Positions 42,795 through 51,931 of a stretch of DNA of 64,000 nucleotides are shown here, one piece after another. Location: positions 538,001-602,000 of the forward strand of contig NZ_CP045403.1 of assembly GCF_009363695.1 (NCBI RefSeq), given 5' to 3'. The position numbers and the translations under genes are program-made. The DNA is from Bacillus sp. THAF10 (lineage in GTDB: Bacteria; Bacillota; Bacilli; Bacillales; Bacillaceae_I). How positions within the stretch are numbered: the first letter of the stretch is position 1; each line of letters starts with the position of its first letter. The notes under the pieces were generated by a model, which saw only the letters and a program-made list of their open reading frames with translations, did not search any database and was not told the DNA's origin.

Positions 42795-42983
42795 TTATTG
42801 ATTAAATAATATAGATTAATGTCATTTCGGAACTGAGGAATAAGTACGAGCCCATCCAAAACATTTTTCAAAAAAGTAAGGGATAATATTTTTTGACTTT
42901 TTGAAGTGCACAGAAAAAGGAAAAAATGGAATCTCTAAAACTTCGATTTACTTTAACCGAGCGTTTCAGACCGTAGACAAACT

Positions 42984-43010
42984 CCCATTTCAGTTCACAG
43001 CTGAAATGGG
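42984..43010. terminator. Hairpin, probable terminator downstream of Qat
   Basis: Perfect 10-bp stem CCCATTTCAG/CTGAAATGGG with a 7-base loop, followed by GGTTTCGTTGTTTT. 190 bp from the qatD stop. Confidence 0.5.
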
Positions 43011-43501
43011 GGTTTCGTTGTTTTAAGGCATTTTGCTTGGAAGGGCTAGGGCTAAATAGGCCCAACTAGCAAGTTTTTAGGATTCATTGCAGCGGAAGTT
43101 AGTATCGCCACAGATATCAGTAAACAGTACCTTTTGTTGCTGGCATTTTAAAAATGTATCTTTTGGCAGCTAAGAGTATGCACTGTAAAATGAATATCAA
43201 CATCTTTACACGGAGAAATGGTTATGATAGGCTCCATATGCCTAGGCAAGTTATGAGTTTGCCATATTGCCGAATTCATGACCATAGAGGCTCCGTGTCA
43301 AGCTCATAGAGTATGGATATAAATACAGATTTCTGTACTTTGTTAGATGCCATTACCTACAAAAGTTTTGCCAAATACAGGTGAAAATTACCACAACTTA
43401 AACTAGATTTATATCTTTACTTTGATTTATGAAAAAGCTATCAAAAAGATTATATTGATTAAAAGGTGCTCAGTAATACAATACTGCACCTTTTTTGTAT
43501 T

Positions 43502-43543
43502 TTTTGTAACTTTATGTAAATATCCTAGTCCTTTTGCTATAAT
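43502..43543 (+). promoter_or_regulatory. NERD-helicase promoter with the shared 18-nt motif
   Basis: TTTTGTAACTTTATGTAA (43502-43519) lies 18 bp before TATAAT (43538-43543), so it covers the -35 region. The same 18 bases precede the NERD-HRDC gene. Confidence 0.5.
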
Positions 43544-43574
43544 AAAAGTAATATTTTGTCGGTAGGTGAAAAGG

Positions 43575-45503
43575 ATGGCCATTACGGTTCCGGAAACGAT
43601 TAGGAGCAGTGCTACTTCTGGGGAGAGAATTTTGTTTCGTACTTTGAAGGAATATTTGCCAGATGATTATATAGTTTATTATGAACCGGAGATTCAGGGG
43701 ACTAGGCCAGACTTTGTTATTATTGGCCCTGATTTGGGGTTGATTGTTCTTGAGGTCAAAGATTACACAAGGAATACGTTGTATCAGTTGAATAAGGATG
43801 AGTGGACAATAAGAGATACTAGTGGAAATCTACATAGTGTGAAAAGTCCACTTAAACAGGCAAGAGATTATGTGTTTAAGATAAATGAAGTGTTGAAAAG
43901 GGATAAGAATTTGATCCAAACTGAGGGCAAGCATCAGTTTAAACTGAAATTCCCATATGGATATGGCGTTGTTTTTACTAGACTAAACCAAAAACAGGTA
44001 TTAGAAGATGGAGTCTATTCCATTATTGACCCAGAGAGCATGCTTACTAGGGAAGAGATAGACCCGGATTATGAGGGGTTCTCAGAGGAAGTACTTGTCG
44101 AAAAGCTAATTAATATGTTCCAAGTTCCGTTTAGATTAAGAGAGCCGCTTACATATGAGGATATTAGTACGATAAGATACTATCTTTTTCCTGAAGTTCG
44201 GATTGGCGCGGAATTTAAAGAGCCCGTACCATATCAGGATCAACTGCTTCTATCATTAAGAGATATCAAAACGATGGATTTTCATCAGGAGAATATGGCT
44301 AAACAAATTGGGGATAAGAACAGACTAATCCGTGGAGTTGCTGGTAGCGGGAAGACTATCATTCTTGCTAGTAGAGCAAAAATGTTGGCTAAAGAAAATC
44401 CAGATTGGAGAATACTGATTCTTTGCTACAACATATCACTCTCTCAAAACATCACTCAAATTGTAAGAGCCATGGCTTCAGAGCCTGATAATCTATTCGA
44501 TTTTCATTTTGGTGATGGAGAAGATCAGGTAACAAAAGTTCCAACGAACACTGAAGTGAGGAACTTTCATCAATGGTTAAAAAATGACCTGAAAATGAAT
44601 GAGGGAATTGTTGATACTTATATTGAAAAGTTGGAGAAGGGAGAAGCAATTGCTCCAAAATATGATGCTATCCTTATTGACGAAGGTCAGGATTTTGAAG
44701 CAAACTGGCTGCATCTCGTTAGCTTATGCCTTAACCCTGAAACGAAAGCACTACTTCTTGTGGAAGATCGGGCGCAAACTATATATCCAAGAAAAAGAAG
44801 CTACATCAAAGACACAGGACTAGATTTCCGCGGTAGATCCAAAATATTAAATATCAACTACCGTAACACTACTCAGATTGTGAATTGTGCTTGGGATTTT
44901 TTCCAAAAGAATTCTTCCCTACAAAACAAGGTAGTTGTTGGAGAGACTGATGGAGTAGAGATAATCTCTCCAAAAAGTACGAAGCGCAAAGGACCAGAAC
45001 CTGCAATCTTGAAAACGGAGAGTTTTACAAAAGAAATGCAGATCATTGCAAGGCAAATACAACAGCTTCACCAAGTTAGGAAGGTCCCTTTCTCAGAAAT
45101 GCTTATCCTATATCGTGTAAAACGAACACATCAAGTAGACATAATTGGCACAATCCAAAGAGCACTCAAAAAAGAAGGCATTCCAGCAACATGGATCACA
45201 GAAAATGAAGCTAGTAAAAGAGCATTTAATCGAGAAGAAGAAACGGTAAAAATAAGCACAATTGACAGCAGCAAAGGTTTGGACTTCCAAGCAGTATTTA
45301 TCGTAAAAGCCGATACCATGCCTTTTCCACTTGAGAAAGATAAGGAACGGGAAGTGTCATTAATGTATATCGGAATGACGAGGGCCAAAGAATATTTGTG
45401 CATCTCTTATTCTGGGAAGTCGGAGTTTACGAGTTATTTTGAAGGTTGGAAGAGAGACTTGATGGCTAAGATACAGAATAAAGAGAGACAAGTAAATCAA
45501 TAG
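43575..45503 (+). CDS. NERD-domain UvrD-like superfamily 1 helicase
   Basis: A 642-residue protein: NERD nuclease domain (about residues 15-130; RPDFVIIGPDLGLIVLEVKD gives the D...ExK core), then an SF1 UvrD/Rep helicase: Walker A G-V-A-G-S-G-K-T (about 252-259), DExx box L-I-D-E-G-Q-D-F (about 366), INYRNT, and C-terminal KISTIDSSKGLDFQAVF and YIGMTRAKEYL. A nuclease-helicase fusion could process invading or damaged DNA. ATG 43575 follows TAGGTG. The RNase HI gene follows 50 bp later. Confidence 0.9.
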   Translation: MAITVPETIRSSATSGERILFRTLKEYLPDDYIVYYEPEIQGTRPDFVIIGPDLGLIVLEVKDYTRNTLYQLNKDEWTIRDTSGNLHSVKSPLKQARDYVFKINEVLKRDKNLIQTEGKHQFKLKFPYGYGVVFTRLNQKQVLEDGVYSIIDPESMLTREEIDPDYEGFSEEVLVEKLINMFQVPFRLREPLTYEDISTIRYYLFPEVRIGAEFKEPVPYQDQLLLSLRDIKTMDFHQENMAKQIGDKNRLIRGVAGSGKTIILASRAKMLAKENPDWRILILCYNISLSQNITQIVRAMASEPDNLFDFHFGDGEDQVTKVPTNTEVRNFHQWLKNDLKMNEGIVDTYIEKLEKGEAIAPKYDAILIDEGQDFEANWLHLVSLCLNPETKALLLVEDRAQTIYPRKRSYIKDTGLDFRGRSKILNINYRNTTQIVNCAWDFFQKNSSLQNKVVVGETDGVEIISPKSTKRKGPEPAILKTESFTKEMQIIARQIQQLHQVRKVPFSEMLILYRVKRTHQVDIIGTIQRALKKEGIPATWITENEASKRAFNREEETVKISTIDSSKGLDFQAVFIVKADTMPFPLEKDKEREVSLMYIGMTRAKEYLCISYSGKSEFTSYFEGWKRDLMAKIQNKERQVNQ

Positions 45504-45553
45504 AATGTAAGGATTACTTCAACACAATACACAAGTTGCAATGAGGTGATATT

Positions 45554-46216
45554 TTGCCAAAAAAACCGAAAAAGAAATACTATGTAGTATGGTCTGGAAA
45601 ACAACCTGGAGTCTTTTCTACCTGGGAGGATTGCAAAAGGCAGGTGCATGGTGTACCAGGATCCAGATTTAGATCTTATCCAACAGAGGAAGAGGCTAAA
45701 CAAGCTTATGAATCTGGTGGGCCAAATAGTAGGATACGGGATACAAAAGCTATTCCTAAACATAAAGCTCAACTTGATATTTTTTCTAATGATGTTCAAT
45801 CAATAAATTTTGAGGAAGAAAGTATCAGCGTAGACGCTGCATGTAGTGGAAACCCTGGAATCATGGAATATCAAGGTGTTTATACCAAGAATGGAAAACA
45901 AATCTTTCACTTTGGACCGATCGATCATGCAACTAATAATATTGGGGAATTCCTAGCAATTGTTCATGCTCTAGCACTGCTTAAACAAAAACAAAGTAAT
46001 CTTCCAATCTATTCAGATTCTTTAACTGCAATAAGCTGGGTTCGAAACAAAAAAGCTAATACAAATATTGAACAAAATGCCTCCACCAAACGGTTATGGT
46101 TACTTATCAGAAGGGCAGAAATCTGGCTTCAAACAAATGAGTACCCAAATAAAATCATTAAGTGGGAGACAAAGGTTTGGGGCGAGATTAAGGCGGATTT
46201 TGGGAGGAAGGGATGA
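45554..46216 (+). CDS. RNase HI with N-terminal hybrid-binding domain
   Basis: A 220-residue protein: residues 5-55 are the caulimovirus-viroplasmin type hybrid-binding domain (YYVVWSGKQPGVFSTWEDC, GSRFRSYPTEEEAKQA), followed by RNase HI with catalytic D (SVDAACSGNPG), E (GEFLAIVHAL), D (YSDSLTAISWV) and final D (KADFGRK). It cuts RNA in RNA-DNA hybrids. The start is TTG 45554 after GAGGTGAT. Its position behind a NERD-helicase suggests an accessory copy tied to defence. Confidence 0.9.
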   Translation: MPKKPKKKYYVVWSGKQPGVFSTWEDCKRQVHGVPGSRFRSYPTEEEAKQAYESGGPNSRIRDTKAIPKHKAQLDIFSNDVQSINFEEESISVDAACSGNPGIMEYQGVYTKNGKQIFHFGPIDHATNNIGEFLAIVHALALLKQKQSNLPIYSDSLTAISWVRNKKANTNIEQNASTKRLWLLIRRAEIWLQTNEYPNKIIKWETKVWGEIKADFGRKG

Positions 46217-46432
46217 AACCATTCTCCTTAAATAGTTATTGCAACAACTGAATTTGTAATTGAATTCTTTGGGTACCCTACACATTCAAATTTTAAATAA
46301 TGGTAAAATAGAGAAAGAGGAAATACCAAACATTTTATTGAGGTTTTTAATTTATTCAACATATGCTGAAAAGATGTCTTAGAAATAGGACATCTTTTGT
46401 AGTTTACTGCAAAAGAGAAGATGAGGTTAATA

Positions 46433-47215
46433 ATGAAAAACGAAATGAATCAATTACAAGCTAATGCATGGAACAGAAAGAGCACTGTAGAGCTATACGT
46501 TGCTGATGAAGAACATTATAGACATAGTGACTTATTTTTACAAAATCACACTGAGGTAAAAGACGCAATTACTTTTATTCTTAATGGAAAGATAACAAAG
46601 CAAATTTTAAATTCAGAACCTAAAAAGAATAAATCTTTTAAAAGAAGGGTTGAAGCGAAACCATTAAATTTCGGTATAAGGAAAAGGTTTAAGAACTCTC
46701 CCCTGAAGTTTAAGTACGAAGTTACATTTGAAGAAGGTGTTTTTTATGATTCTTTAAAAACAGCTGGATTTGACTTTGGTCATATTGATAATCAATATAA
46801 TTTGGTCAATTTCAGAAATTTGTGCTTTGGAAGAAGAGCTCTTCATAATGGGTCTGAACTTTGGAAAACAGAACTTGGTAAACGACCGCTATGGAAACAA
46901 ATATCAAATAAGATGAATTTAAAAAATGAACCTGTCGGTATTGGTATTGATGTTGACTTTAAAAAGCAAACTCCAACAATCCTTGGTGAAATTCAATTTG
47001 GAAATTGGGGTCTGGTTTACCGAGATATTTTAAAAGTAATTCAGATTGAACGTGATGAAGAAGTAGATTTGTTTATATATGTAACTGCAACTGGAGTGCT
47101 TGCTGATGCTATAAGTGACGGGACTGTTAATTTTAAAAAGAGCAAGGATGTTTTTGAAGAGTATAAAAATGTTTTAAGTATGCCTATTTGGTTAATTGGT
47201 ATAGATATAAAATAA
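46433..47215 (+). CDS. BglII/BstYI-type restriction endonuclease
   Basis: A 260-residue protein whose residues about 168-192 (G-I-D-V-D-F...I-L-G-E-I-Q-F-G-N-W) match the D...E-x-Q active site of BglII/BstYI enzymes, where Gln replaces the usual Lys. BglII recognises AGATCT and BstYI RGATCY. No dedicated methyltransferase adjoins it; the C5 methyltransferase 384 bp downstream is the only candidate. ATG 46433 follows GATGAGG; four codons upstream another ATG is possible. AT-rich, like the island. Confidence 0.75.
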   Translation: MKNEMNQLQANAWNRKSTVELYVADEEHYRHSDLFLQNHTEVKDAITFILNGKITKQILNSEPKKNKSFKRRVEAKPLNFGIRKRFKNSPLKFKYEVTFEEGVFYDSLKTAGFDFGHIDNQYNLVNFRNLCFGRRALHNGSELWKTELGKRPLWKQISNKMNLKNEPVGIGIDVDFKKQTPTILGEIQFGNWGLVYRDILKVIQIERDEEVDLFIYVTATGVLADAISDGTVNFKKSKDVFEEYKNVLSMPIWLIGIDIK

Positions 47216-47435
47216 AGCTATACCATTTTATGGACGGATACTATAATAATTTAACCAAAACTTAGAAACCGTAATAAATCTTTAAAAGGACTTTAAACAG
47301 TTAGAGCTGGAGTTGAAATATAAATTGTCTTTGTAGCAATGAACATATTTGGTAGATTTTTAATGTTTGTAATTCCCCTCCAACTGACTTTCATAAAATT
47401 ATAGTGAATTATTATACAAATTTATATGTATGAGC

Positions 47436-47461
47436 TATAATAAAATAAGAACGTATGTTCT
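47436..47461 (+). promoter_or_regulatory. Promoter -10 with LexA-like palindrome
   Basis: TATAAT (47436-47441) is followed by AGAACGTATGTTCT (47448-47461), nearly the B. subtilis LexA consensus CGAAC-N4-GTTCG. It lies 138 bp upstream of the methyltransferase. A second TATAAT is at about 47506. Otherwise the 383-bp gap holds no gene. Confidence 0.45.
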
Positions 47462-47598
47462 ATTTGGTTCTTTTTTGCACTTCTCTTAAGTTCACCTTAT
47501 CTGTTATAATAAGGCTTTATGACTTAATTAGTATTAAAAAATTTAGATTAAATTTTACATGTCAAAATTGATAATAGCCGAAAGGATGTTCGGTCTTT

Positions 47599-48846
47599 AT
47601 GAACGTAATTGAATTATTTGCCGGTGTAGGTGGTTTTCGCATTGGGTTAGAGGCCGCAGGTGGATTTAATATAGTTTGGGGTAATCAATGGGAACCCTCT
47701 AAGAAAATACAACATGCATTTGATTGTTATGCTCGTCAATTCCACAACAACGGGATACATTCTAACGAAGATATTTCAACAGTGGATACAGAAATATTTG
47801 AGAATCAAGATATTGATTTAATTGTTGGGGGCTTTCCTTGTCAGGATTATTCAGTTGCAAGAAGCCTGAACGGTGAAAAGGGGATACAAGGAAAGAAAGG
47901 TGTACTCTTTTGGGAGATAGTTCGGTTTGTAAAAGAAACAAGTCCAAAGCACATTTTATTGGAAAATGTAGACCGTTTATTGAAGTCCCCTTCTAAACAA
48001 CGTGGAAGAGATTTTTCAATTATGTTAGCCAGCCTAAGAGACCTTGATTATACAGTAGAATGGCGAGTGCTAAATGCTGCAGAATATGGACAGGCTCAAC
48101 GAAGAAGAAGGGTTTTCATATTTGCAACGAAAAATCAAACTCCGTACGTTATCAATAATAGAAGCTATACTGACAGTGAGATGTTACATGATCAAGGCTT
48201 CTTTGCAAAAGCTTTTCCTGTGAAAAGTGAAATAAACGCTAAGAAAAAACCACAATCTATTATTATGAAACAAGATCTGGTTGAAATATCAGATGAAGTT
48301 TCATATAACTACTATAACGCAGGAATTATGCGTGATGGATTGGTTTATACAGAGGAAGTAACTCCAATAGAAGAGAAACCCGTGATACTTGGAGAAATCT
48401 TAGAGTCCAATGTGGATGAAAAATACTATCTATCAGAAGCAGCTATAGAAAAGTTTGAATACCTAAAAGGACCAAAAAGAATAGAGAGAACATCTGCCAC
48501 AGGTCATAAATATTTCTTTTCTGAGGGTGGGATGTCTTTTCCAGAACCATTAGATAAACCTGGTAGAACCATGCTAACTAGTGAAGGAACAGTGAATAGA
48601 AGCACGCATGTTGTAGAAGACCCTCAAACGAAAAGGTTGAGAATTCTAACACCCGTTGAATGTGAGCGACTAAATGGTTTCCCAGATAATTGGACTGAAG
48701 GTATGACAGATAGAATGAGATATTTCTGTATGGGGAATGCATTAGTAGTTGGTCTAATAGAACGAATGGGGAAAAGGATCATGGAGATTGAAAACGAAAA
48801 TATTCGTGGTCGTCAAGAAGAGTTGGATTTGGTATTTAAAGATTAA
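47599..48846 (+). CDS. C5-cytosine DNA methyltransferase, GATC-type R-M
   Basis: A 415-residue Dcm-type enzyme: motif I E-L-F-A-G-V-G-G-F-R-I-G (residues about 5-16), motif IV G-G-F-P-C-Q-D-Y-S with catalytic Cys (about 80), motif VI ENV, motif VIII QRRRRVFIF, then a variable target-recognition region (about 200-330), motif IX ERLNGFPDNWT and motif X GNALVVGL. Convergent with a Sau3AI-type endonuclease, so it probably methylates GATC at cytosine. ATG 47599 lies 10 bases after AAAGGATG. Confidence 0.93.
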   Translation: MNVIELFAGVGGFRIGLEAAGGFNIVWGNQWEPSKKIQHAFDCYARQFHNNGIHSNEDISTVDTEIFENQDIDLIVGGFPCQDYSVARSLNGEKGIQGKKGVLFWEIVRFVKETSPKHILLENVDRLLKSPSKQRGRDFSIMLASLRDLDYTVEWRVLNAAEYGQAQRRRRVFIFATKNQTPYVINNRSYTDSEMLHDQGFFAKAFPVKSEINAKKKPQSIIMKQDLVEISDEVSYNYYNAGIMRDGLVYTEEVTPIEEKPVILGEILESNVDEKYYLSEAAIEKFEYLKGPKRIERTSATGHKYFFSEGGMSFPEPLDKPGRTMLTSEGTVNRSTHVVEDPQTKRLRILTPVECERLNGFPDNWTEGMTDRMRYFCMGNALVVGLIERMGKRIMEIENENIRGRQEELDLVFKD

Positions 48847-48884
48847 AAAATCTGAGAGCATCTTTTGTGCTCCCAGATTTTTTT
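48845..48884. terminator. Bidirectional terminator between methyltransferase and endonuclease
   Basis: AAAAAATCTGAGAGCA...TGCTCCCAGATTTTTT, between the convergent stops at 48846 and 48883. Confidence 0.9.
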
Positions 48885-50253
48885 ATTTATCTAAAATACT
48901 TAGTACATATTGTTTATCCAACCAATAACACTGCTTCGTAATATATTGACCATCAGGTAGTACAACTTTATCTTTACTATCTTTTGCTTTTGGTCTAACA
49001 TGACAAAGATTGTTAAATTTTGGCCCTGGAAGGTTATTATACGTTTTACTTCCTTTAGTGGTTAACTCAACCCCTGCTTTTAAAACGTCACCAATTTCAC
49101 TCCACAGTGAATATAACTCTTCTTCAATTGATTGTTGTGGCATATTCCACAATTTTATTCCTTCAAAATAAGGTATTCTTTTTACTTTTGGCTCGTGATC
49201 TTCTGTATAGCGAAACACTAGAAAAAGAAACTTTTGCTCTGCAAACAACTCGTAAAGTTCACTTTCTTCCCATTCCTCATTTAAAAATGTCTTAAAATTA
49301 ATATTTTTAAAGGACATATGTTCTCTTAAACTACCATTTGGCTCAAGGCTGATGGTTTTAAATGTGATGTTTGCCTTTGCAAATTCTTCAATATCAGAAA
49401 GGTTATTTTTCTTAACCCCAAGTAATTTTGTCATAATGTGAGGTATCATCGATTTGTTTCTAGGGTTATATCGTATACCTACCTCCGTACATAGTTGATC
49501 TATTTTCTTGCCATAGTGTGGCTTGAATCGTTCTTCTAAAATTTGTTCTAACGTTTTTTCTTTTAACTCATTGTGGGCAGACAAACTTTCTAGATGCTCA
49601 GGAGTTAAGTGTTTACGAATAATCCCCGTCATATAAGATGCCTTCAAAGAAAAAGCACGTTGCTTTGCTCTTAATGGGGAGAAAGGTTGTTTTCGAACGG
49701 ATTCCTTGTTTGCACCTTTTGTACATGCAGAGAGGTACATGGTATCAGCTTCAGAAATCAAATGAGCTTCTCCATTTTTTATTTTAGATATGATAATCTC
49801 CCAATCTCTTTGAATTACAGCTAAGTCTTCTTCAGAGAACTCATTTAAAAACACTTTTAATATTCGGTAATCACCTAGACTTTGTTCCTTTTCATATTGA
49901 TATAGCATTATTAGCATTTTATTAGCTTTTGTATAAAAGGAAGAGCTCTCAAAGGTTAACTCAAATTCTTTCATATAATCAATAATATTTAGAACTAATC
50001 GTTCTTTTGAAGAAAGAGTTCCGTTCTTATTCTTCTTAACAGGAGTAACTTTTAGCTCTACACCTAGGTTGTCAAAGTCTGGTTCTGCAATTGAATTAAC
50101 AGCATAACTAAAGAAACTTTCTTCAATAATATTTCCTAGAGTTCCTTTGGATTTAATATTTTTTATTCTCCCAGTAGTATCAATTTCTCCAAATGTTTTT
50201 CCTTCTGCCTGATAGGCTCTATCCATCAATTCGTCTATCGTTTCATACTTCAT
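48883..50253 (-). CDS. Sau3AI/MutH-family type II restriction endonuclease
   Basis: A 456-residue protein. The N-terminal half is MutH-like: G-T-L-G-N-I-I-E-E-S (about residues 37-46), D61, and G-V-E-L-K-V-T-P with E66 and K68, the D...ExK centre. The C-terminal half looks like a diverged second MutH-like domain, the organisation of Sau3AI, which cuts unmethylated GATC. Start ATG 50253 follows AAGGAGAAA. Convergent with its probable methyltransferase. Confidence 0.9.
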   Translation of the reverse strand: MKYETIDELMDRAYQAEGKTFGEIDTTGRIKNIKSKGTLGNIIEESFFSYAVNSIAEPDFDNLGVELKVTPVKKNKNGTLSSKERLVLNIIDYMKEFELTFESSSFYTKANKMLIMLYQYEKEQSLGDYRILKVFLNEFSEEDLAVIQRDWEIIISKIKNGEAHLISEADTMYLSACTKGANKESVRKQPFSPLRAKQRAFSLKASYMTGIIRKHLTPEHLESLSAHNELKEKTLEQILEERFKPHYGKKIDQLCTEVGIRYNPRNKSMIPHIMTKLLGVKKNNLSDIEEFAKANITFKTISLEPNGSLREHMSFKNINFKTFLNEEWEESELYELFAEQKFLFLVFRYTEDHEPKVKRIPYFEGIKLWNMPQQSIEEELYSLWSEIGDVLKAGVELTTKGSKTYNNLPGPKFNNLCHVRPKAKDSKDKVVLPDGQYITKQCYWLDKQYVLSILDK

Positions 50254-50378
50254 AGAATTTCTCCTTGTAGCTTTAGATTCTGTAGTTTAATATTTTTAGT
50301 GTAACGAAAAAAATAGATAATGTATACTTATTAGTAAAATATATCCACTAGTTGGATTTAATGCTCTCAGGAGGAACC

Positions 50379-50702
50379 ATGCCAACATACAACAAACTAG
50401 TTCGTGACAAAATACCACAAATAATAGAAGCAACAGGAAAAGAGTACACCACTAAAATTCTAAACGACCAAGACTACATAAAACATCTCAAACTAAAAAG
50501 CTACGAAGAACTGGATGAGTATTGTGAAGCTCAGTCAAATGAGGAAGCAGTAGAAGAGCTTGCTGACCTACTTGAAATTATCCATGCTCTAGGAAGCTAT
50601 CACGGCTCCTCTATAGAAGAAGTAGAGAGGGTTCGTCAGGAAAAAATGGAGAAACGTGGAGCATTTCAAGACAAAATATTGCTGGTAGAGGTAGAAGATT
50701 GA
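50379..50702 (+). CDS. MazG-like nucleotide pyrophosphohydrolase
   Basis: A 107-residue all-helical protein: YNKLVRDKIPQIIEATGKE at the N-terminus and E-E-A-V-E-E-L-A-D-L-L-E (about 52-63), the E-x3-E/D metal site of the MazG/HisE-like superfamily. It would hydrolyse a nucleoside triphosphate to the monophosphate. ATG 50379 is preceded by AGGAGGAAC. Commonly seen next to defence genes and in accessory regions. Confidence 0.88.
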   Translation: MPTYNKLVRDKIPQIIEATGKEYTTKILNDQDYIKHLKLKSYEELDEYCEAQSNEEAVEELADLLEIIHALGSYHGSSIEEVERVRQEKMEKRGAFQDKILLVEVED

Positions 50703-51024
50703 TACTCCATCATAAATGAGGATACCCATGTGAAGATAGATGAATTAAAGAATTCCATTAGCAACCTGACGTTTAGGCAAAAAAGGGAATTAAAGAGCGC
50801 CACATAAGCCTTTATTGTTATTGTATGCTTTGGGACGTTTGCAGAAGGGGATCCTAGGTTATTACCATATGAGCAACCAGGGCAGGATTTAAAGTAGCTG
50901 TTAGTAGATTTCTTAAGATCCTTCCCGTTGAACTAAAAGGAAGAGTAGGATTTTTTAAGAACGATACTCACCTGTTAATGGATAAAGTATATATAGTATT
51001 TATCAAGTAAAGGAGAATGTAGAA
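50703..51024 (+). pseudogene. Gap with a decayed gene fragment
   Basis: Broken frames: a fragment VKIDELKNSISNLTFRQKRE and then GDPRLLPYEQPGQDL followed by stops. They look like pieces of one small gene with stops and frame changes. I cannot identify it. The last 20 bp hold the RBS of the next gene. Confidence 0.4.
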
Positions 51025-51633
51025 TTGACAGAAGTTTATTTTTCAAAGTATTGTATTGAGGCCGAGATAAAAGCTAAATTTAATGAAACAGGTGAGTATA
51101 GGTACTTGCTAACAGTTCCCTTTAAAGGAAGGGATAACTCAAAACATGCTGTTGTAATAATGAAAAATCCCAGTAATGCTGGTAAGCAAGATGAGAATGG
51201 CAAGTATATTTCAGATGACACTGTTTATCGTGTTTTGGATTATTTGTTCAAGAACGAAAATAACTATAGTAAAGTGACAATATTAAATTTATTTCCTCAA
51301 ATTGGTGGGGAAACAAAAAATATTAAAGATAACATTAAAACTAAGATAGGAAAGCAGTTTATTCAGAAGAATGATAAATTTATTAGAAACTACTTGCTAG
51401 AACTATCAAAACTTAAGGAGGAATATCATATAATTGCTGCTTGGGGAGCCTACAGTAAGATTACTGAAAGTTTGTATAAACAAAGAATAAGGGACATGTT
51501 TGGATTAGTTAAAGACCAAAATGTTTATCGTGTAGGTAAAATGGTTGGTGATAGACAGTTATATCCAGGTAATGGAAAATACTGGTATGATTATAAGGAG
51601 TTATTACCTTATCCAGGGACAGGAATACATTAA
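51025..51633 (+). CDS. DUF1643 family protein
   Basis: A 202-residue soluble protein: EYRYLLTVPFKG, H-A-V-V-I-M-K-N-P-S-N-A-G (about 47-59), D-D-T-V-Y-R-V-L-D-Y and T-I-L-N-L-F-P-Q, the signature of DUF1643, which is of unknown biochemical role. It is cotranscribed with a zinc-ribbon protein 20 bp downstream. The start is TTG 51025 after AAAGGAGAATG. Lies between two defence modules, so a defence or nucleotide role is possible but unproven. Confidence 0.85.
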   Translation: MTEVYFSKYCIEAEIKAKFNETGEYRYLLTVPFKGRDNSKHAVVIMKNPSNAGKQDENGKYISDDTVYRVLDYLFKNENNYSKVTILNLFPQIGGETKNIKDNIKTKIGKQFIQKNDKFIRNYLLELSKLKEEYHIIAAWGAYSKITESLYKQRIRDMFGLVKDQNVYRVGKMVGDRQLYPGNGKYWYDYKELLPYPGTGIH

Positions 51634-51653
51634 TTATGATGGAGGTTATGTAA

Positions 51654-51884
51654 ATGCAGCGTATTAGAAATAGAAGTACGTCTGGGCAAGGATTCTTTGA
51701 AAAGGCACACAGATATACTAATAGTTACATAATTAGATGTAGGACTTGTGAATATTGTTTTATATATGAAGCTCCTCTCGCTACAAATCCAAATCAATTT
51801 ATTCCATTACAATGTGACTATTGTGGGACAAGGCTTTGTGATGTTAACGCGAGCAGTACCAGAGTAATAACGCAAGTATACTGA
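51654..51884 (+). CDS. Small zinc-ribbon protein
   Basis: A 76-residue protein with four cysteines in two CxxC pairs: C-R-T-C near residue 30 and C-D-Y-C near 54, plus C-x at 36. Likely zinc-binding. ATG 51654 follows TGGAGGTTATG. Operon with DUF1643, to which it may be a partner. Confidence 0.65.
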   Translation: MQRIRNRSTSGQGFFEKAHRYTNSYIIRCRTCEYCFIYEAPLATNPNQFIPLQCDYCGTRLCDVNASSTRVITQVY

Positions 51885-51931
51885 GAAATAGTATTCATCA
51901 AAAAATAGCGCAACAGTGTTTAATGCTCAGG

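Larger units (their letters stand above)
42795..43574. other. 780-bp intergenic region, probably decayed mobile element
   Basis: No supported gene. It contains a strong hairpin (42984-43010), then several hundred bases of broken frames with fragments such as FIAAEVSIATDISKQ. It looks like a decayed insertion sequence but I cannot name the family. The last 75 bp contain the NERD-helicase promoter. Confidence 0.3.

Noticed and set aside
43575..45503. Nhi-type or other named defence helicase
   Set aside because: The gene has a NERD plus UvrD layout; I could not match it confidently to any named defence system by domain order.
46433..47215. Gene as non-restriction hypothetical protein
   Set aside because: The D...E-x-Q motif with surrounding sequence fits BglII/BstYI enzymes too well to leave unassigned, though specificity is unverified.
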